The notes below the pieces were generated by a model that was not told where the DNA came from, did no database searches, and worked only from the letters and a program-made list of their open reading frames with translations. DNA of 64,000 nt, taken from assembly GCA_037176705.1 (NCBI GenBank), contig CM073885.1, forward strand, positions 221,972,290 through 222,036,289, in the 5' to 3' direction. A program made the position numbers and the translations under genes. Positions 1 to 10,929 of this stretch are shown here, one piece after another. The first letter of the stretch is position 1. The number at the start of each line of letters is the position of its first letter. This stretch comes from Molossus alvarezi. Lineage: Eukaryota; Chordata; Mammalia; Chiroptera; Molossidae.

Positions 1-860
1 GTAAAATGCTTCTGAAATTGCCCACACATTTTCTTGTATTTTCAGTGAAGAGGTGCTATAGAGGTTCCTTTGAAAAGACTCCTATTTCATAAGCATTTGC
101 AGATTTCCAATTAAAAGGGCATTTTTCAAATTGATGATGAAATCTTTTCTCCGTGGGAAAATCTTTGCCTGGGCTGATTTCCATGCCTCCCTCCTGTCCT
201 CTGGGCTCCCTGGGGCTCTGCTTTCCCTGGTCCGACAGTTCCTTGGGGTGAAGGTTTGCTGGCATTCCTCTGAGGACAGAGATGGATGAGGCCTGTGGGC
301 TTGTGCATGATCACTTGGTATTTTTAGTCCCTGGTTAGCAACAGCGGAGACATCAGCAGGTTGTTTTCTCCCTTCTCCCCTGTGGAAGTCCTGCTGCCAG
401 AATTGCTGGCTGCGTCCCAGGCCTCATTGCTGCCAGGAACCTCTCTACCCCTCCAGAGGTCTGCAGTGTGGTCTCTCATAAGAATCGACCTCAAAGACTA
501 GAATTATAAGCAATTTCATTACCTATGTTTCTAAAGGATGTGGATTTGTGTCCATCTCAGGAAGTGCCTGCTGCAGGACTTCTCTGCTCCAATTGTTCCC
601 TGGTGGACCCAGAGCACAGAGTAGAAAGAACACTGGTTTCCAACTCCCAAGACCACCCCACCCTCATCCAAATAACAAATGGCTGGGAGATTGGCTTGAA
701 GCTTCTTTACAGTTTACTTAAAATGAAGTAAAAGTGGGTGGATATACTTAGGTGGCATACATCTCTACTGTGTGACTAAATGGAGAAACAAGGATAAAAG
801 TGTATGTGAGTGTGTGCTCTGGTGTGTCTATATGTAAACACATGTAACATATATACATCA
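1..860. other. Unique DNA, no gene seen
   Basis: No repeat that I recognise and no open frame longer than about 70 codons with protein-like composition. The stretch near 190-250 is modestly GC-rich but has no CpG cluster. Nothing further can be supported. Confidence 0.5.
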
Positions 861-866
861 TATACG

Positions 867-1003
867 TGTCACTTAACGATGGGGATACGTTATGAGAAAT
901 GCATCACGGGGCAATTTTGTCGTTCTGGGAACATTATAGAGTGCACTTACACACACCTAGATGGTCTAGCCTACTACACAGCCAGGTTCTATGGGATAGT
1001 TTT
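867..1003 (+). mobile_element. DNA transposon fragment, Tigger/pogo-like
   Basis: The text from the cacttaacgatgggg motif through the block around ctagatggtctagcctac is the terminal part of a well-known mammalian non-autonomous DNA transposon of the Tigger (pogo/TcMar) type. Only one end is present and no transposase frame remains. The family name is from memory and could be wrong; the repeat identity itself is fairly clear. Confidence 0.45.
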
Positions 1004-1464
1004 TCTCTGTTGGAGTGGAAGGTTATGGACAGGCAAGGAGAAGATTGGGATGATCCATGTAGTAATGAGTTGAGGTTGGAGACATCAGCAAGAACTCTTA
1101 ATTTCATTAATATTGATGCAGATGGAAATAGTTATATGTGGATGTAGGTGGATTAATTTATACACATCTATTACCTTGCTTTGGAAACTGAGAGGGCCTT
1201 AAAACAACAATACCACACTAACAATGAGCACACTCAGCATCCAAATGTTGATTTCTAATACCATTTTCCAGTAAAAGGATCCAGTGATTCTTGGAGAAAT
1301 GGCTGATTCTAGCAGGGGGGTAGAAATGACACAAGATAAGCCTGTTGCACCAGAAAGTAAGAAAGTTCTCAAAAACAAAACAACAGCAAAACAAAAACAG
1401 CGCTCCCCACAATGTACCCCGATGAGGGTAATGTCAAGGGGAAACAGGAACACATTGGTGTACA

Positions 1465-1868
1465 CAACAGTCTGGACGACTCTCCAGATCACTCTGCTAA
1501 GTGAAAAAAAGAGCCAATTTTAAAAAGCTACATACTATGTGATTCCATTCATGTAATAACATTCTTGGAGTGAGAAAATTATAGAAATGTAGGAAAGATA
1601 AGTGGCTTGCAAAGTGAGTGGCAAGGGCAGAAGGGCAATGGGTGTGCCCATGAAGGGCAAATCGAAGGGTGTGTGTCATGATGAAAATTTCCTGTATTTT
1701 TATTGCAACAGTCAGTAATCTGGTTGTGATAGTATCCTATAGTTCTGCAAGATGTTACCATTGATGAAAGCGGAATAAAAGGTGCATAGCATTTCTCTGT
1801 ATTATTTTTTACAACTGAATGTTAATTTATAACTACCTCAAAATAAAAGGTTTAATAAAAAAAAGTAA
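1465..1868 (+). mobile_element. L1M-type LINE-1 3' end
   Basis: This carries the typical 3' end of an old LINE-1. A ctctgctaagtgaaa / gtgattccattcatgtaa block is followed by the tagttctgcaagatgttaccatt block, a ttacaactg segment, and a terminal cctcaaaataaaaggttta run ending in A-rich DNA. No coding sequence is left. The element is diverged, as expected for a copy older than the bat lineage. Confidence 0.6.
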
Positions 1869-1869
1869 A

Positions 1870-3660
1870 ATTGTTTGTGAAATTGGAGGATGGTTTACTC
1901 AACAAGAGATAAAATGCACGAGATGAAATGAGATGTTAACATTAATATCAGATAAAATGTGTATTTCACACGGTCAAAATCACTTGAAGCACAGAAATTT
2001 AAATAAGGTCATTGAGAAGACACACCCCTGAAGTTTAGCTTCACCATGAATAAAGAAGACCCTAACACCCTCAAGAGAATAAAATGTAGATGGCAAATGG
2101 TCCGTCTCCTACTTACAGGACTTGGATGTTACCACAAGAGGGCGCAATAATTCCAGGTATTTTGTGGGCAAAGAGAACAGGAGGCAGGTACAGAGAGGAC
2201 CTCAAATAAGAACATAGAGATAAATGCAAATAATGTTCTTTTATAAACCACCTTTTAAACTGAATACTTGCTCTGAAGGATATATTTGTAGTTAGTTCTT
2301 TTTTAAACTACTGTAAATAGGTTGATAAAAAAATTGGTAATTACTGGGCAAACGAAGGAAAGGGAAGCAGGTCATATAAGCTGTGCAAGATAAGATAGTT
2401 CTGATTGGGACCTATTCGTGGAAGAATCAGACAGGAGCTGTGTCCGTTACTTCTTGTGGAGATGCTAACACATACTCTGATACTTGAAAGCATCTATGCA
2501 GATAGGCATCAGACATCCAGCTGGGTGTGAGGCTGATTTCCCATGCGTTCTACGCATACTTACAAAGAAAATGATCTCAGAGAACCTATCTAAAACCTTT
2601 GGTCACTTTAGTTATAACAGGGCTATAAAAGGGGGTCAGCCAGTTTGTGGCTATGGAATTAGTAAAGATAATTCTTTATAGAATGTATAACCTTGCTATC
2701 AGTTCCCAATTTCTTTCTCCTTAGAAGGAGGATAATGGGTTTGTTAGCATCCAAACCCTAGTCTAGAAAAACACCAGACAGAACTATGAAGTGGGTCCGC
2801 AGTAGGGAGGCACAGAGAACAGTTTTCAAACCTATGCCTGGCAGACCAAAAGGGACTCTGGTCAAAGCTTGATTCCCTCCCATCAGGAAATCCAAAGGGA
2901 GAAAGGGGTGGGGGACTGGATGCCCAAGGGCTGAGGAAGGAGGTACAAGTGACAAGTCTGCCTAGAGAAGCGTCTACCTTGGTCAAGGGAAGTGCAGGTA
3001 GCTTTTTGAAGACTGCCTCATAAGACGCAGCTTTAGCTTCCTGCCACCTACACAGTCTGAAGGCTCTCAGCCAAGGGAGAACCTCTCTATCTCTGTGCAT
3101 GCCCCTCCTTCCCTTGCTTGGTCCATGGCACTGAGCAAGAGTTAGGAGAGCCAGTGCTGAGCTGGAGAATGGGAGAACATCTAAAGTTAAGCTCAGAATT
3201 TTGACTAGTGCATGGATATGGACATTTTACTCTCTGAATTGAGACAGTTTTGTGGTTAAAAACTGATCTAAAATTGTATTTAAGAGCACCTAGAAAGGTA
3301 ATGGACTTGCTCCATTCTTCATCCAGGGCCAGGAGAACATTACCCTACAAATGAAGTTTAAGGAACAGTGGGAGGCAGAAGCATAGATGTGATTTGTATT
3401 GCAGGGTTCCTTCTACATAATCTAAGGTGTAAACCAATTTGTAAATATTGATCTGATGCTTGGCTTTGAATACCTTCTGTTTTCCGGGCTGTTTAAGTTT
3501 GCTTCTGGAAAGTAAACTGTTTATCTTCTGAGCACTGATCAATGGGTCAATAACATGGAGCGGAACTTTAAAAACACTCACAAAACTGAACCACTCTCAG
3601 CAGCAGCAGATATGAGAGGTACAATGACCTATTGATTAAATGTCCCAAAATACCTTAATC
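1870..3660. other. Unique DNA, no gene seen
   Basis: No clear repeat and no convincing exon. The minus-strand open frame at 2744-3100 (118 codons) is rich in Pro, Ser and Leu and shows no domain. I treat it as chance. A CTCF-like motif lies at 2132-2145 and is listed separately. Confidence 0.45.
2132..2145 (+). promoter_or_regulatory. CTCF-like core motif
   Basis: CCACAAGAGGGCGC matches the CTCF core (CCASYAGRKGGCR) at all positions but one and lies in unique DNA. A 14-base match alone is weak evidence of binding. Confidence 0.3.
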
Positions 3661-3664
3661 TATA

Positions 3665-4740
3665 CATGCCCCAAACAGAATTCCTCGTTTCCTTCTATGC
3701 ATATCAAACCTGTTAGTCCTGTGGTCTTCCTCATCTTAAAGAATGGTACCACTCACTGTTGATTTGGTTCCTCGGGATAACCCCCTAGAAATCCATTTTG
3801 ATCCCCCCTTTGCCTCTGTCCTCCATCCAACCAATATATGAGCAGTCAGTCAACTCTGCTTTCAGTGCATCCACATCTGACTGCTTTCCAGCCTGCCCAA
3901 CTCTGCATGCTGACCCACCCCCTAATCTCTCAAGTGGACTTTTGCAATGGCCTCATAGCTTATCTCCATACTTCTTTTTCCCCATTACAATCTATCCCCT
4001 CAACAGCTAAACTGATCTTAAAAAGGAAATCAGATTGCATTATTCCCAAACCTCAAGCCTCTAACATCAGTGTAACATCCAACTCTTTACTGCGGTCTCC
4101 AAGACCTTCCATGATCTGACCCATGCCCGAATACTAACACCAGGTTTTACTTCTGACCATCACGACTCTCTTCCAATCCCACCAAGATCACTCATATCAC
4201 AGGGTCTTTTTCTTACCTTTTCTCTACATCATTGCATGGTGTACTCCTTAAAATAATTTAAAATGTGCCCGGTTGGTGTGGCTCAGTGATTGAGCATCGA
4301 CCCATGCACCAAGAGGTCACCAGTTCGGTTCCCAGTCAGGGCACATGCCCAGGTTGTGGGCCGAATCCCCAGTGGGAGGCATGCAGAAGGCAGCCAATCG
4401 ATGTTCTCCCTCATTGATGTTTCTATCTCCCTTCCTCTCTCTCTAAAATCAATAAAGAAAAAAAATTTTTATTAATAATTTAAAATATAATTCAATTTTC
4501 CATTCAAATATTATTTTCTCAGAGAAGTTTTTTATTACCAGCCCATTAAAAAAAAAATGCACGACCTCCACAGCCACTTGTCATTCTACTGTATTGCTCC
4601 ATTTTTTGTCTTAATAGTTATTATTTGACATTCTATTATATGTGTTGGTATATTGTCTACTCCATGAGATTAGACCTTGTTTTATTTCTTGAGTACTCTG
4701 GACAATCCTGACACTTAGTAAGCATTCAACCAATGTTTTA
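3665..4740 (+). mobile_element. LINE-2 (L2) 3' portion, split by a VES SINE
   Basis: The left part resembles the L2 ORF2 C-terminal coding region and 3' UTR: a tccaaccaatat / ctgactgctttcc / cttttgcaatggcctcatag series, then aaatcagattgcattattccc and ttccatgatctgacccatgcc. The right part, 4487-4740, has the L2-like tail with gtctactccatgagattagaccttg and agtaagcattcaaccaatg. A VES SINE at 4265-4473 interrupts it. Reading frames are destroyed. Confidence 0.6.
4265..4473 (+). mobile_element. VES-type bat SINE, intact with target duplication
   Basis: It begins with the tRNA-derived head (gcccggttggtgtggctcag, A-box region), has a B-box-like ggtcaccagttcggttccc, a body with gtgggccgaatccccagtgg, a pyrimidine tail and a terminal aaaatcaataaagaaa. 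A 13-bp target duplication, aataatttaaaat, flanks it at 4252-4264 and 4474-4486. This is the VES form with a caatcgatg block and an aatcaataaa tail. Other copies in the window have a longer tgcagtttgtcccc body. Confidence 0.9.
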
Positions 4741-4804
4741 AAATATCTATTGATCAGTTAATTAGCCAATTAATATTTAAGAAAATAAATATGTAGTATA
4801 ATAA

Positions 4805-4920
4805 AGAGTATTGGATTTAGAGTTGTAGATCCTTGGTTTATTTTCCCACTAATTAGTTGTGTGGGTTTTATCAGATACCTTTAACTTTCTGTCCTTGTCT
4901 TTCTTCACTTTTATTTTTAA
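4805..4920 (+). mobile_element. MIR SINE fragment
   Basis: The text gtattggatttagagttgtagatcc, then ctaattagttgtgtggg and ccttgtctttcttcac, follows the order of the MIR core in sense orientation, heavily diverged. Confidence 0.4.
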
Positions 4921-5084
4921 GGTAACCCAAAGCCCTAAAATTCTGTAATGTCTAAAACACAAAGCCATCTCTGATACAGGATAGTACTTCTATTTATTTG
5001 ATTTATGTATGCAGACAAATCAATGAATTTACATAAAGCCTCTGGATATATTTAGATATCTGTCTAATCCCTTTATTTCTTTAT

Positions 5085-5960
5085 TAAAATTTTGTGGGTC
5101 ACCTTCTATGTGGCAAGTACAACTGTGCCAGGCACTTTTAAGACAAAAATAAATCAGACATTTTCTTTGCTTGCAAGAAGCTGATCATCTGAAAAAGAAG
5201 GCAGAAATATAAACAAATGAACTAGAATATAGTTTAAAAGTGCGTAGGTAGAAATCTGTTGAGTGTATAACACAGAGAAGTCACTCTATGTGGGAGCTCA
5301 GGGTAGAGTGAGAATGGGAGACCATGTGACGTACCTTTTCCAAATGCTGCATGGCTGCAGGAGACTCAACAGTGGGAGATGTGGAGGGGGAGACCAGAAA
5401 GGACAAATGCTGATGTGGAAGTCCTTGATAGTACTGATCATCGTGGTCTTGGTGGAATGATGGGCACTCAACCAGGATGCTGTGATTTGAGGAGTGATTG
5501 GAAATAGTGGAAGAGGAGATCTGTCGTGTTGTCATCTCTCTTGGAAAGTTTGAAAAGAAGAGGAGAGAAGAAGGCAAGAAAAAGGGCTCAAGGAGAGATT
5601 TTTAAGGATAGAAAAAGCCTAGTCATTGTTGAGGAATGAGCCAATACAGGCAAAAGAACAGGCATTGTGTGTGGAGCTCTGCAAGGGCAGCTCAGGGAAA
5701 GGACGGAGCTCTCCATTTTAGGGACAACAGGAATGGGAAAGAGGACTCTTGGACTCAGAAGCATTTGTAGGGCACCGTGAGGAGAAGAGAAAATCCCCCA
5801 ACAACCTGTATTTCCTTATTGAAGTAAATGTTAAGGTCACAGGCTGAGCAGAAGAGAGCATATGTTGAGTATGAGATTTGAGGCAGTGAAACACTGGAAT
5901 AGCCTCTGAACAAGAGTGTGACAGGGGAGGTCCATTGGCTGACTAATGCCCTGCAGGTGA
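5085..5960 (+). repeat. Ancient interspersed repeat, likely LINE-derived
   Basis: It starts with a degraded form of the mammalian motif for a catalogue of size, ctatgtggcaagtac / ctgtgccaggcactt. It continues with purine-rich text (gaatgggagacc, ggcattgtgtgtgg) of the kind found in old L1M/L1ME-type 3' regions. I cannot name the family with confidence. No reading frame of interest. Confidence 0.35.
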
Positions 5961-6273
5961 GGAGACAGTGATTCTGTTACAGTTATGCTCTGGACCTAAT
6001 GGGCTACTTATTTTTTATGACTTCTGTCTACCTCATGAGTTGTTAGTAGGCACTAAATTGTGCTTGGGCTTACTCTTATTTCCAAGGATAATTGTTAATA
6101 TTATTTCTCTGTTTAATACAGGATGATGCTGAGAACAGAAGGCTCAGCAGAAAGTCTCCCAGTCGAGAAATCATGGGTATACATTAGTCAGCTAAAGCAT
6201 TTATCTGTCAGGTAAGCAGGGACACTTATCTGTATTTCTTAGTTTCATCTTAATGACATTTGTAGGCATATAT

Positions 6274-6314
6274 ATTCATTCATTCATTCATTCATTCATT
6301 CATTCATTCATTCA
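6274..6314 (+). repeat. (ATTC)n microsatellite
   Basis: About ten uninterrupted ATTC units. It is followed by agtaaacatttgtttaccaagtgctctatgacaggtac, a diverged copy of an ancient repeat whose start commonly expands into ATTC runs. Confidence 0.9.
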
Positions 6315-6359
6315 GTAAACATTTGTTTACCAAGTGCTCTATGACAGGTACTCCAGCAG

Positions 6360-7048
6360 TCAGTGAGGATTCAGCAATAGAGAAGCCAGTAAGGAGGGAA
6401 TACTTTTGTAGATGTGAACCCAGGAATTTATCTCATACATCTACTGAATGTCCAATAGTAAGATTAAATACTACTAGTGTATTATGTAATACATGTGGAA
6501 TATTTTTGTTTTATTTAATGTAGATTTTTGTCCTGTCTTTGGTGCTGTTGCTCAATTCCACCCACTGAGACCTTATTTCATGAGTTAGTAAATTGCATCT
6601 AGTGCCCTAGAAATAAATAATGTGAAAACAGTAGTCTCTCTTATACTGCTTTATACCCTACCTTCTACCTTCATTCTTCAAATTACCACTCTGTGCAAGA
6701 GCCTGCCCTTTATCTTATCCATTCCCCCAGGAGCCCCGCTGAGCACTCTGCCTCTGGGAAAGAAATTTTGGCTGCTTCCCAAGCTCCTGCCTATGGCCTC
6801 TGAGAGGCACTGTTGCCCTTTCTTACCCATTAATGTCTGTAAATTATTTAGCTGGAATAAAAGGCAATTCATAAATAATAAAAGAAAACTAGAAAGAATT
6901 TTCAATTTTATTACATTGCTAGGGATCTAAGGTAATATAATTGCCAATTTTTAATTATTATAATGATTAGTTTGCAATATACTTTTCATCTTTTAGCTGT
7001 CAAGATTAGAGAGTTGTGTTGACAATAATCTCCAAAGGGTATTTCTAG
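6360..7048. other. Unique AT-rich DNA
   Basis: No repeat or gene that I can support. The open frame at 6622-6930 (102 codons) has no recognisable domain and ordinary chance composition. Confidence 0.45.
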
Positions 7049-7176
7049 TTTCCTTTCTTTCATTTTTCCTTCCCTCTTTATTTTCTTTCTTTTTTCCTTC
7101 TTTCTTACCTTCCTTATTCTACCTTCTCTTCTTTCTTCCTCCCTTCCTTCTGACCCTCCTTCTCTTCCTTCTTTTA
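7049..7176 (+). repeat. Pyrimidine-rich low-complexity tract
   Basis: About 130 bases of almost pure C/T built from imperfect CTTT, CCTT and TTCC units. No tail or duplication links it to a particular SINE. Confidence 0.85.
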
Positions 7177-7177
7177 T

Positions 7178-7345
7178 TCATCCATTCTGTAAATATTTAC
7201 TGATCACTTATTCTGTGCTAGGCTCTGTGTTAGGGTCTGCACATATAAGGTAGAATATGAAACAGTCTTTGTCTTCGGGGACCTTATAGTCCAGGCAGAG
7301 GCAGACATACAGGCAATGTTTAAGTCATGATAACAATAGACATAA
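7178..7345 (+). repeat. Ancient interspersed repeat fragment
   Basis: The series attcatccattctgtaaatatttactgatcac / ttctgtgctaggctctgtg / ggaccttatagtccagg is the degraded motif seen at several other places in the window (22463-22540, 53990-54145). It is likely from an old LINE 3' region. Confidence 0.5.
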
Positions 7346-7349
7346 GACC

Positions 7350-8091
7350 CTATGGGAAAACAGCGCCCTAGAGAGTTTCATAAAACAGCATGGAGGTCAG
7401 GTAAGGCTTGCTCTGAGTTGAGTCATAGAGTTTGAGCAGAAGTAAGCCATGTGAAACAGGGTAGAGGGAAGGGAAAAATCTTGACTCCAAACTTAGAGCT
7501 TTTAGTTTAGATCCTAGAAATAGAGAAAATCAATCAAAGATTTACAATAAACGTATTATATCATCTACTGAAAGGGACAAAGAATATATTTATATTTCGT
7601 ATGTCTCTGAAATGTTGACTTCCTTTCCCATTTATCAATTCATATCTGAGTTGAAAATTACCAGAGTATTATGCATCACATTTAATTGTCATCTAATCTG
7701 GGATGAGAAGATATGAGACAATTCTTTCTACCCTACTGAAGTTCACTGTTTCTGATACTGCATGGTCAGCTTGTAAGTGTGATCATAAGGCCTAGATAGA
7801 AGTAGCCATGATCTGACCCACCAACAAGCAAGGATATGAATCCCTTCATTTCATTTAACTTTCCAATGTGGGCAAAACTTTAACTCCATAGAGTAACTTC
7901 TTAACTCAACCAGCACAACAGAATTTTTCAAGGATATTTTAAAAAACATAATGCTGTTACTTTCCCCCAGGAATTTCTGATTTGGTAAATCTATGATGAT
8001 ACCTAGACATCTCTGCTTTAAAAAAAAATCCCCTAATGATTTTGATGTTGAGCTAGTGTTGAGAACCAAAGTCTTTGATTATACTCAAGTA
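7350..8091. other. Unique DNA, no gene seen
   Basis: No repeat or exon recognised. It ends at GTAT (8092-8095), the left target duplication of the endogenous retrovirus. Confidence 0.5.
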
Positions 8092-8095
8092 GTAT

Positions 8096-8240
8096 TGTTG
8101 TAATGTGTCAGTGAGCTAACCAGAGACGCACAGGTGAATTGTAAAGGAGCACTTCATTACACTGGCAGGCTGGGGGGGTACAACTTACCCAGATCCTGAG
8201 CAGCCAATTCTTCTTGCTCATCGATTTTAAAGACAGAAAA
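8096..8240 (-). repeat. 3' LTR of the retrovirus, U5-R and part of U3
   Basis: Its first 70 bases match 12464-12533 in the same orientation, and about 100 bases match 12540-12642 in the opposite one. Read on the minus strand it ends in CTCACTGACACATTACAACA. A TTTAAAA TATA-like run lies at about 8224-8230, and an AATGAA at the place where a polyadenylation signal is expected. A G-rich run on the minus strand (8241-8259) could be a polypurine tract, which would make the LTR only about 145 bp, or a GC-box in a longer U3 reaching about 8430. I cannot decide between these. Confidence 0.6.
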
Positions 8241-8440
8241 CCCCCCTCTGCCCCCCTCCAAGGGGACTGGCACAATAGCAGGTGTGACAGTGATTATAGA
8301 GGTCAGAATTAGCATTATTCGCTGGGCTCACAAGTATACCTGCAAATGCCTGCAAATACCGATACTTGGAAACTGCAAATGCCTCCTAACGTGTGGGGTA
8401 ACTATAATCTTAGGCAAAATTCTTTTGCTTCTAAGGGTAA

Positions 8441-8847
8441 TTAATCTAGTATTGAAAAAATATCGAGGAAGGTTAATTGACGATAAAAATGGAATCTAGT
8501 CACCTTAGCCTTGGGGCCCAGGTCATTGCCCACTGGTTTTCCTGACAAGTCAAATTGTTGGCTCAACTTAGTTTTTATGAGGGTGTTTATTAGACATGGC
8601 CCAAGGCTAGGAGTAAACATAATATAGCGAGAGGGCCGGCAATCGTGGATAATAGAGTTGTAAACCAATTTTCAGATTGTCGCCTTTTTCTTTCCTGTTC
8701 CTCGATATTTTTCCTAATTAATAATAAACTTTCTTGAATAATCCCTGAAATAGTCACATAAAAACAGCATTTTTCTTCCAGTGCAACACATAATCCTTCT
8801 TCCTTAAGAAATAAGAGGTCTAATCCTCTCCTGTTCTGTAGGACCAT
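8441..8847 (-). pseudogene. env: Retroviral env, transmembrane subunit remnant
   Basis: The minus-strand frame at 8590-8847 starts inside the TM ectodomain. Residues about 3-19 form the conserved segment known as the immunosuppressive-domain region of gammaretroviral TM. C20-x6-C27-C28 is the CX6CC motif that bonds TM to the surface subunit, and a hydrophobic membrane span covers residues about 61-84. A frameshift then leads into another frame (8441-8668) holding the end of the span and a cytoplasmic tail. The surface subunit, signal peptide, furin site and fusion peptide are absent: integrase text ends at about 8917 and TM begins at 8847. It cannot make an entry protein. Identification is firm from motif order; the remaining open part is only about 85 codons and is probably not expressed. 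Confidence 0.8.
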
Positions 8848-8916
8848 TTCTAAATTCCCAGTTCCATTGGGGCCCAGGTCTATAAGGATTCTCCTGAGCA
8901 GTCATAACCAGAAAAA

Positions 8917-9870
8917 TCAGAGTCCTGATAAATGCAAGAGTCTTATCTGGAGAAGCCTGAAGCGTCCATTTTTCTCTCCCCCCCCCTCAGCCAGGAATGG
9001 TGCTGCCAGATTGGGACGCCATTGGTGCAGGAAGGATGACAGTGTATAGTCCCTTCCAGGACAGAGTCCCTGGGTGTTGAACTTCTTTACCCATATTGAG
9101 TCCCTGGCCACAGGGTTTAAGATGGGCACAGGCAGAGCATCACAGACATATTTATGGACAGTTTTCTGGGTGGATTGCAGGGCCTGCAAGAACTGTAAGA
9201 GGTTAAGGGGAGCAGAATGGTCCAGTTTTCACTAGTTTCTAAAGTAATTTAGATAAGTTTTCCAGGCCCTGTTCATGCGCTCTATCTGCCCGGAACTCTG
9301 TGGGCAGTAAGCACAATTGAGCTTCCAATTTATATCTAACCCTTTAGAGATATCCTGTGATCTCTTTGCTATAAAGGCAGAGCCATTGTCTGATCCAAGG
9401 GTCAGGAGTAGCCTAAATCTGTTAACTCCTTTTACTACATCCCAGACTGTTATTCCATTACCAATGTCCTGTCTTCCTGTAATATGTATGTCTCTTTCTT
9501 TTATCTTTTGTTATCTTTTTATTTCCTCTGCATAATCCTTCTTTAACTTTCATAGACCCTCTGTGATTTTCCTAGTCCTTCCCCTGACATTAACCTGAGA
9601 GGTTACTCAGTCTACCTGCTGTCTGCACATCCCCCAGTTTTTCTTCTCCTCCTCCCTACTCAGAACCACACATTCCTGCTTCCCTCTACCTTCTCCCTTT
9701 TCCTGTGACCTTACTGGACATTATCTGCCTCTCAGGAGTTCAGTAAGCTTGGTGTAAGTGGGTAGTCTGGTGCAGCTGGTTTACTAAAGTACAACCTAGA
9801 GCTTCTGGGACTAACAACCTCCCATCAGGCAGTATCCACCATCCATTGATTTCTTTTATGTCTTGTTTCT
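8917..9870 (-). pseudogene. pol: Retroviral integrase remnant (pol)
   Basis: Read right to left there are three pieces. The N-terminal zinc-binding half is at about 9725-9870, with an LPDGRLLVPEAL-like run and an H-x3-H pair. The second half of the catalytic core is at about 9230-9420, with the GSDNG motif (second acidic residue) and IERMN (catalytic Glu). The C-terminal SH3-like domain lies in an open frame at 8917-9189, with a DSIWVKK run. The first part of the core, including the first catalytic Asp, is missing. In its place is a purine-rich segment, 9440-9720, that does not look viral. Stops and frameshifts separate the pieces. The domain order supports integrase strongly; the protein is dead. 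Confidence 0.75.
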
Positions 9871-9904
9871 GCTTGGCTAGGTAATTTTATGACCTAGTAT
9901 ATCT

Positions 9905-10325
9905 GGAGAGTCCCCGTTGGTTTTAGGGCTGCCTCCTAAGCTTTCTGATCTGCAGCAGATTTTTCTTGCCCCATCGGAGAGCCTGGATTAGGGCTATGAG
10001 TTCAGCCCGTAAGGCTGGAGTTCCCCTATTCAAGAACTGTGGCCAGATGACATAGTCTAGAGTTACTACTGCTGCCCCAGCATACCTGATTTCTTCCTGG
10101 ACATAGCTGCTCCCATCCTTGAATAATACCTCATCTTATGATGGCAGTGGGACATCCTTGAAGTCTGGTCGGGCCATTTGTACTATGTCAATTACCTCCA
10201 GGCAGTCCTGTTGAGGTTTCTCTGGGTCATCATCTGGAGGCAGGCTGGCAGGATTGATGGCCAATGGCCTGGAGTGGCAGTGACCAGCAATTGAATAATC
10301 ACTGGAGAAGACCACGTCCAAGTAG
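9905..10325 (-). pseudogene. pol: Retroviral RT connection and RNase H remnant (pol)
   Basis: The frame at 10136-10366 runs from the end of protease into the RT connection/RNase H linker (residues about 36-76, rich in Pro and Asp). A stop follows. RNase H continues at about 9930-10130 with FKDGSS (first catalytic Asp), a GAAVV strand and AELIAL (catalytic Glu). The third catalytic Asp is not seen. The polymerase fingers, palm (YVDD or YXDD box) and thumb are absent: protease text passes almost directly into the connection. This marks a deletion of well over 1 kb. The remaining fold is non-functional. Confidence 0.7.
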
Positions 10326-10500
10326 GGGTATGGACATTTCAGCATGACCAGAAATGAATGAGCCACAGTATTTTTCTCAAGGTCTATAGTCCTCTTTGAA
10401 GGCCAGGGGTAAGTTAGGGGCCCACTGGCTCAGTCAGGACCGAGTTTGCTGCACCAATATCTACCAGGAAACTAGTTTGTCCCCTATTGTCTTGTTATTC
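10310..10500 (-). pseudogene. pro: Retroviral aspartic protease remnant
   Basis: On the minus strand, around 10430-10490, a FLVDIGAANSVL run aligns with the flap-side active site of retroviral pepsins, where the family has D-T-G. Here the Thr codon reads Ile. After a stop and a frameshift, AHSFLVMLKCPYPYL at about 10320-10365 matches the C-terminal part of the same enzyme. The changed active site, stops and frameshift make it inactive. Confidence 0.65.
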
Positions 10501-10540
10501 TTGGCTAACGAGGGCTCATTTGGAAGGAGCCCTGGCCCTC

Positions 10541-10900
10541 TCATTTTTCCAAGTTAAAGATTTTACTTTGTTCCTCTACACCTGACTTTGCCCTTGTCTT
10601 TTCTATCCCTAAACAGGACCTAGGACTGCCATCCTGACCCTTTCTAGAGTGATCCTTCTCCATGAGCCCTGTTTCCCTTAAGGCTACTATTATTACCTTT
10701 GCTATTATTTTATCTTGTTTTTCCCTAGGGGTGTCTCTATTATTAAATATCTTTTGAGCTATTTCAACCAATTGGGCCTTTAGGCCTAACAGGAGAGAAT
10801 GGTGAAAAGTGTCCAAGGAAGCCCTCCCCCCTGCAGTATTTGGGTGGTCCCACCATAGACAGAGGGATGGGTAATTTTCCTCTGACCCCAGGTTTTCAAA
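10541..10900 (-). pseudogene. gag: Gag capsid C-terminus and nucleocapsid remnant, gammaretrovirus-like
   Basis: The frame at 10541-10816 contains LLLGLKAQ, then a LVEIAQKIFNNRDTP run that corresponds to the capsid C-terminus of gammaretroviruses, followed by charged Lys/Arg/Glu text. In another frame near 10540-10560, TWKNERA resembles the second half of a CCHC zinc knuckle with its final Cys lost. The first capsid half is not present upstream in the expected form; instead a GC-rich block and a different gag-like piece follow (see 10930-11240 and 11240-11509). Confidence 0.55.
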
Positions 10901-10929
10901 AGGACGCTGGAAAGGGAAGCATCATCCTA

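Noticed and set aside
2744..3100. Minus-strand frame of 118 codons
   Set aside because: Low-diversity composition, no domain, no splice signals I could argue for.
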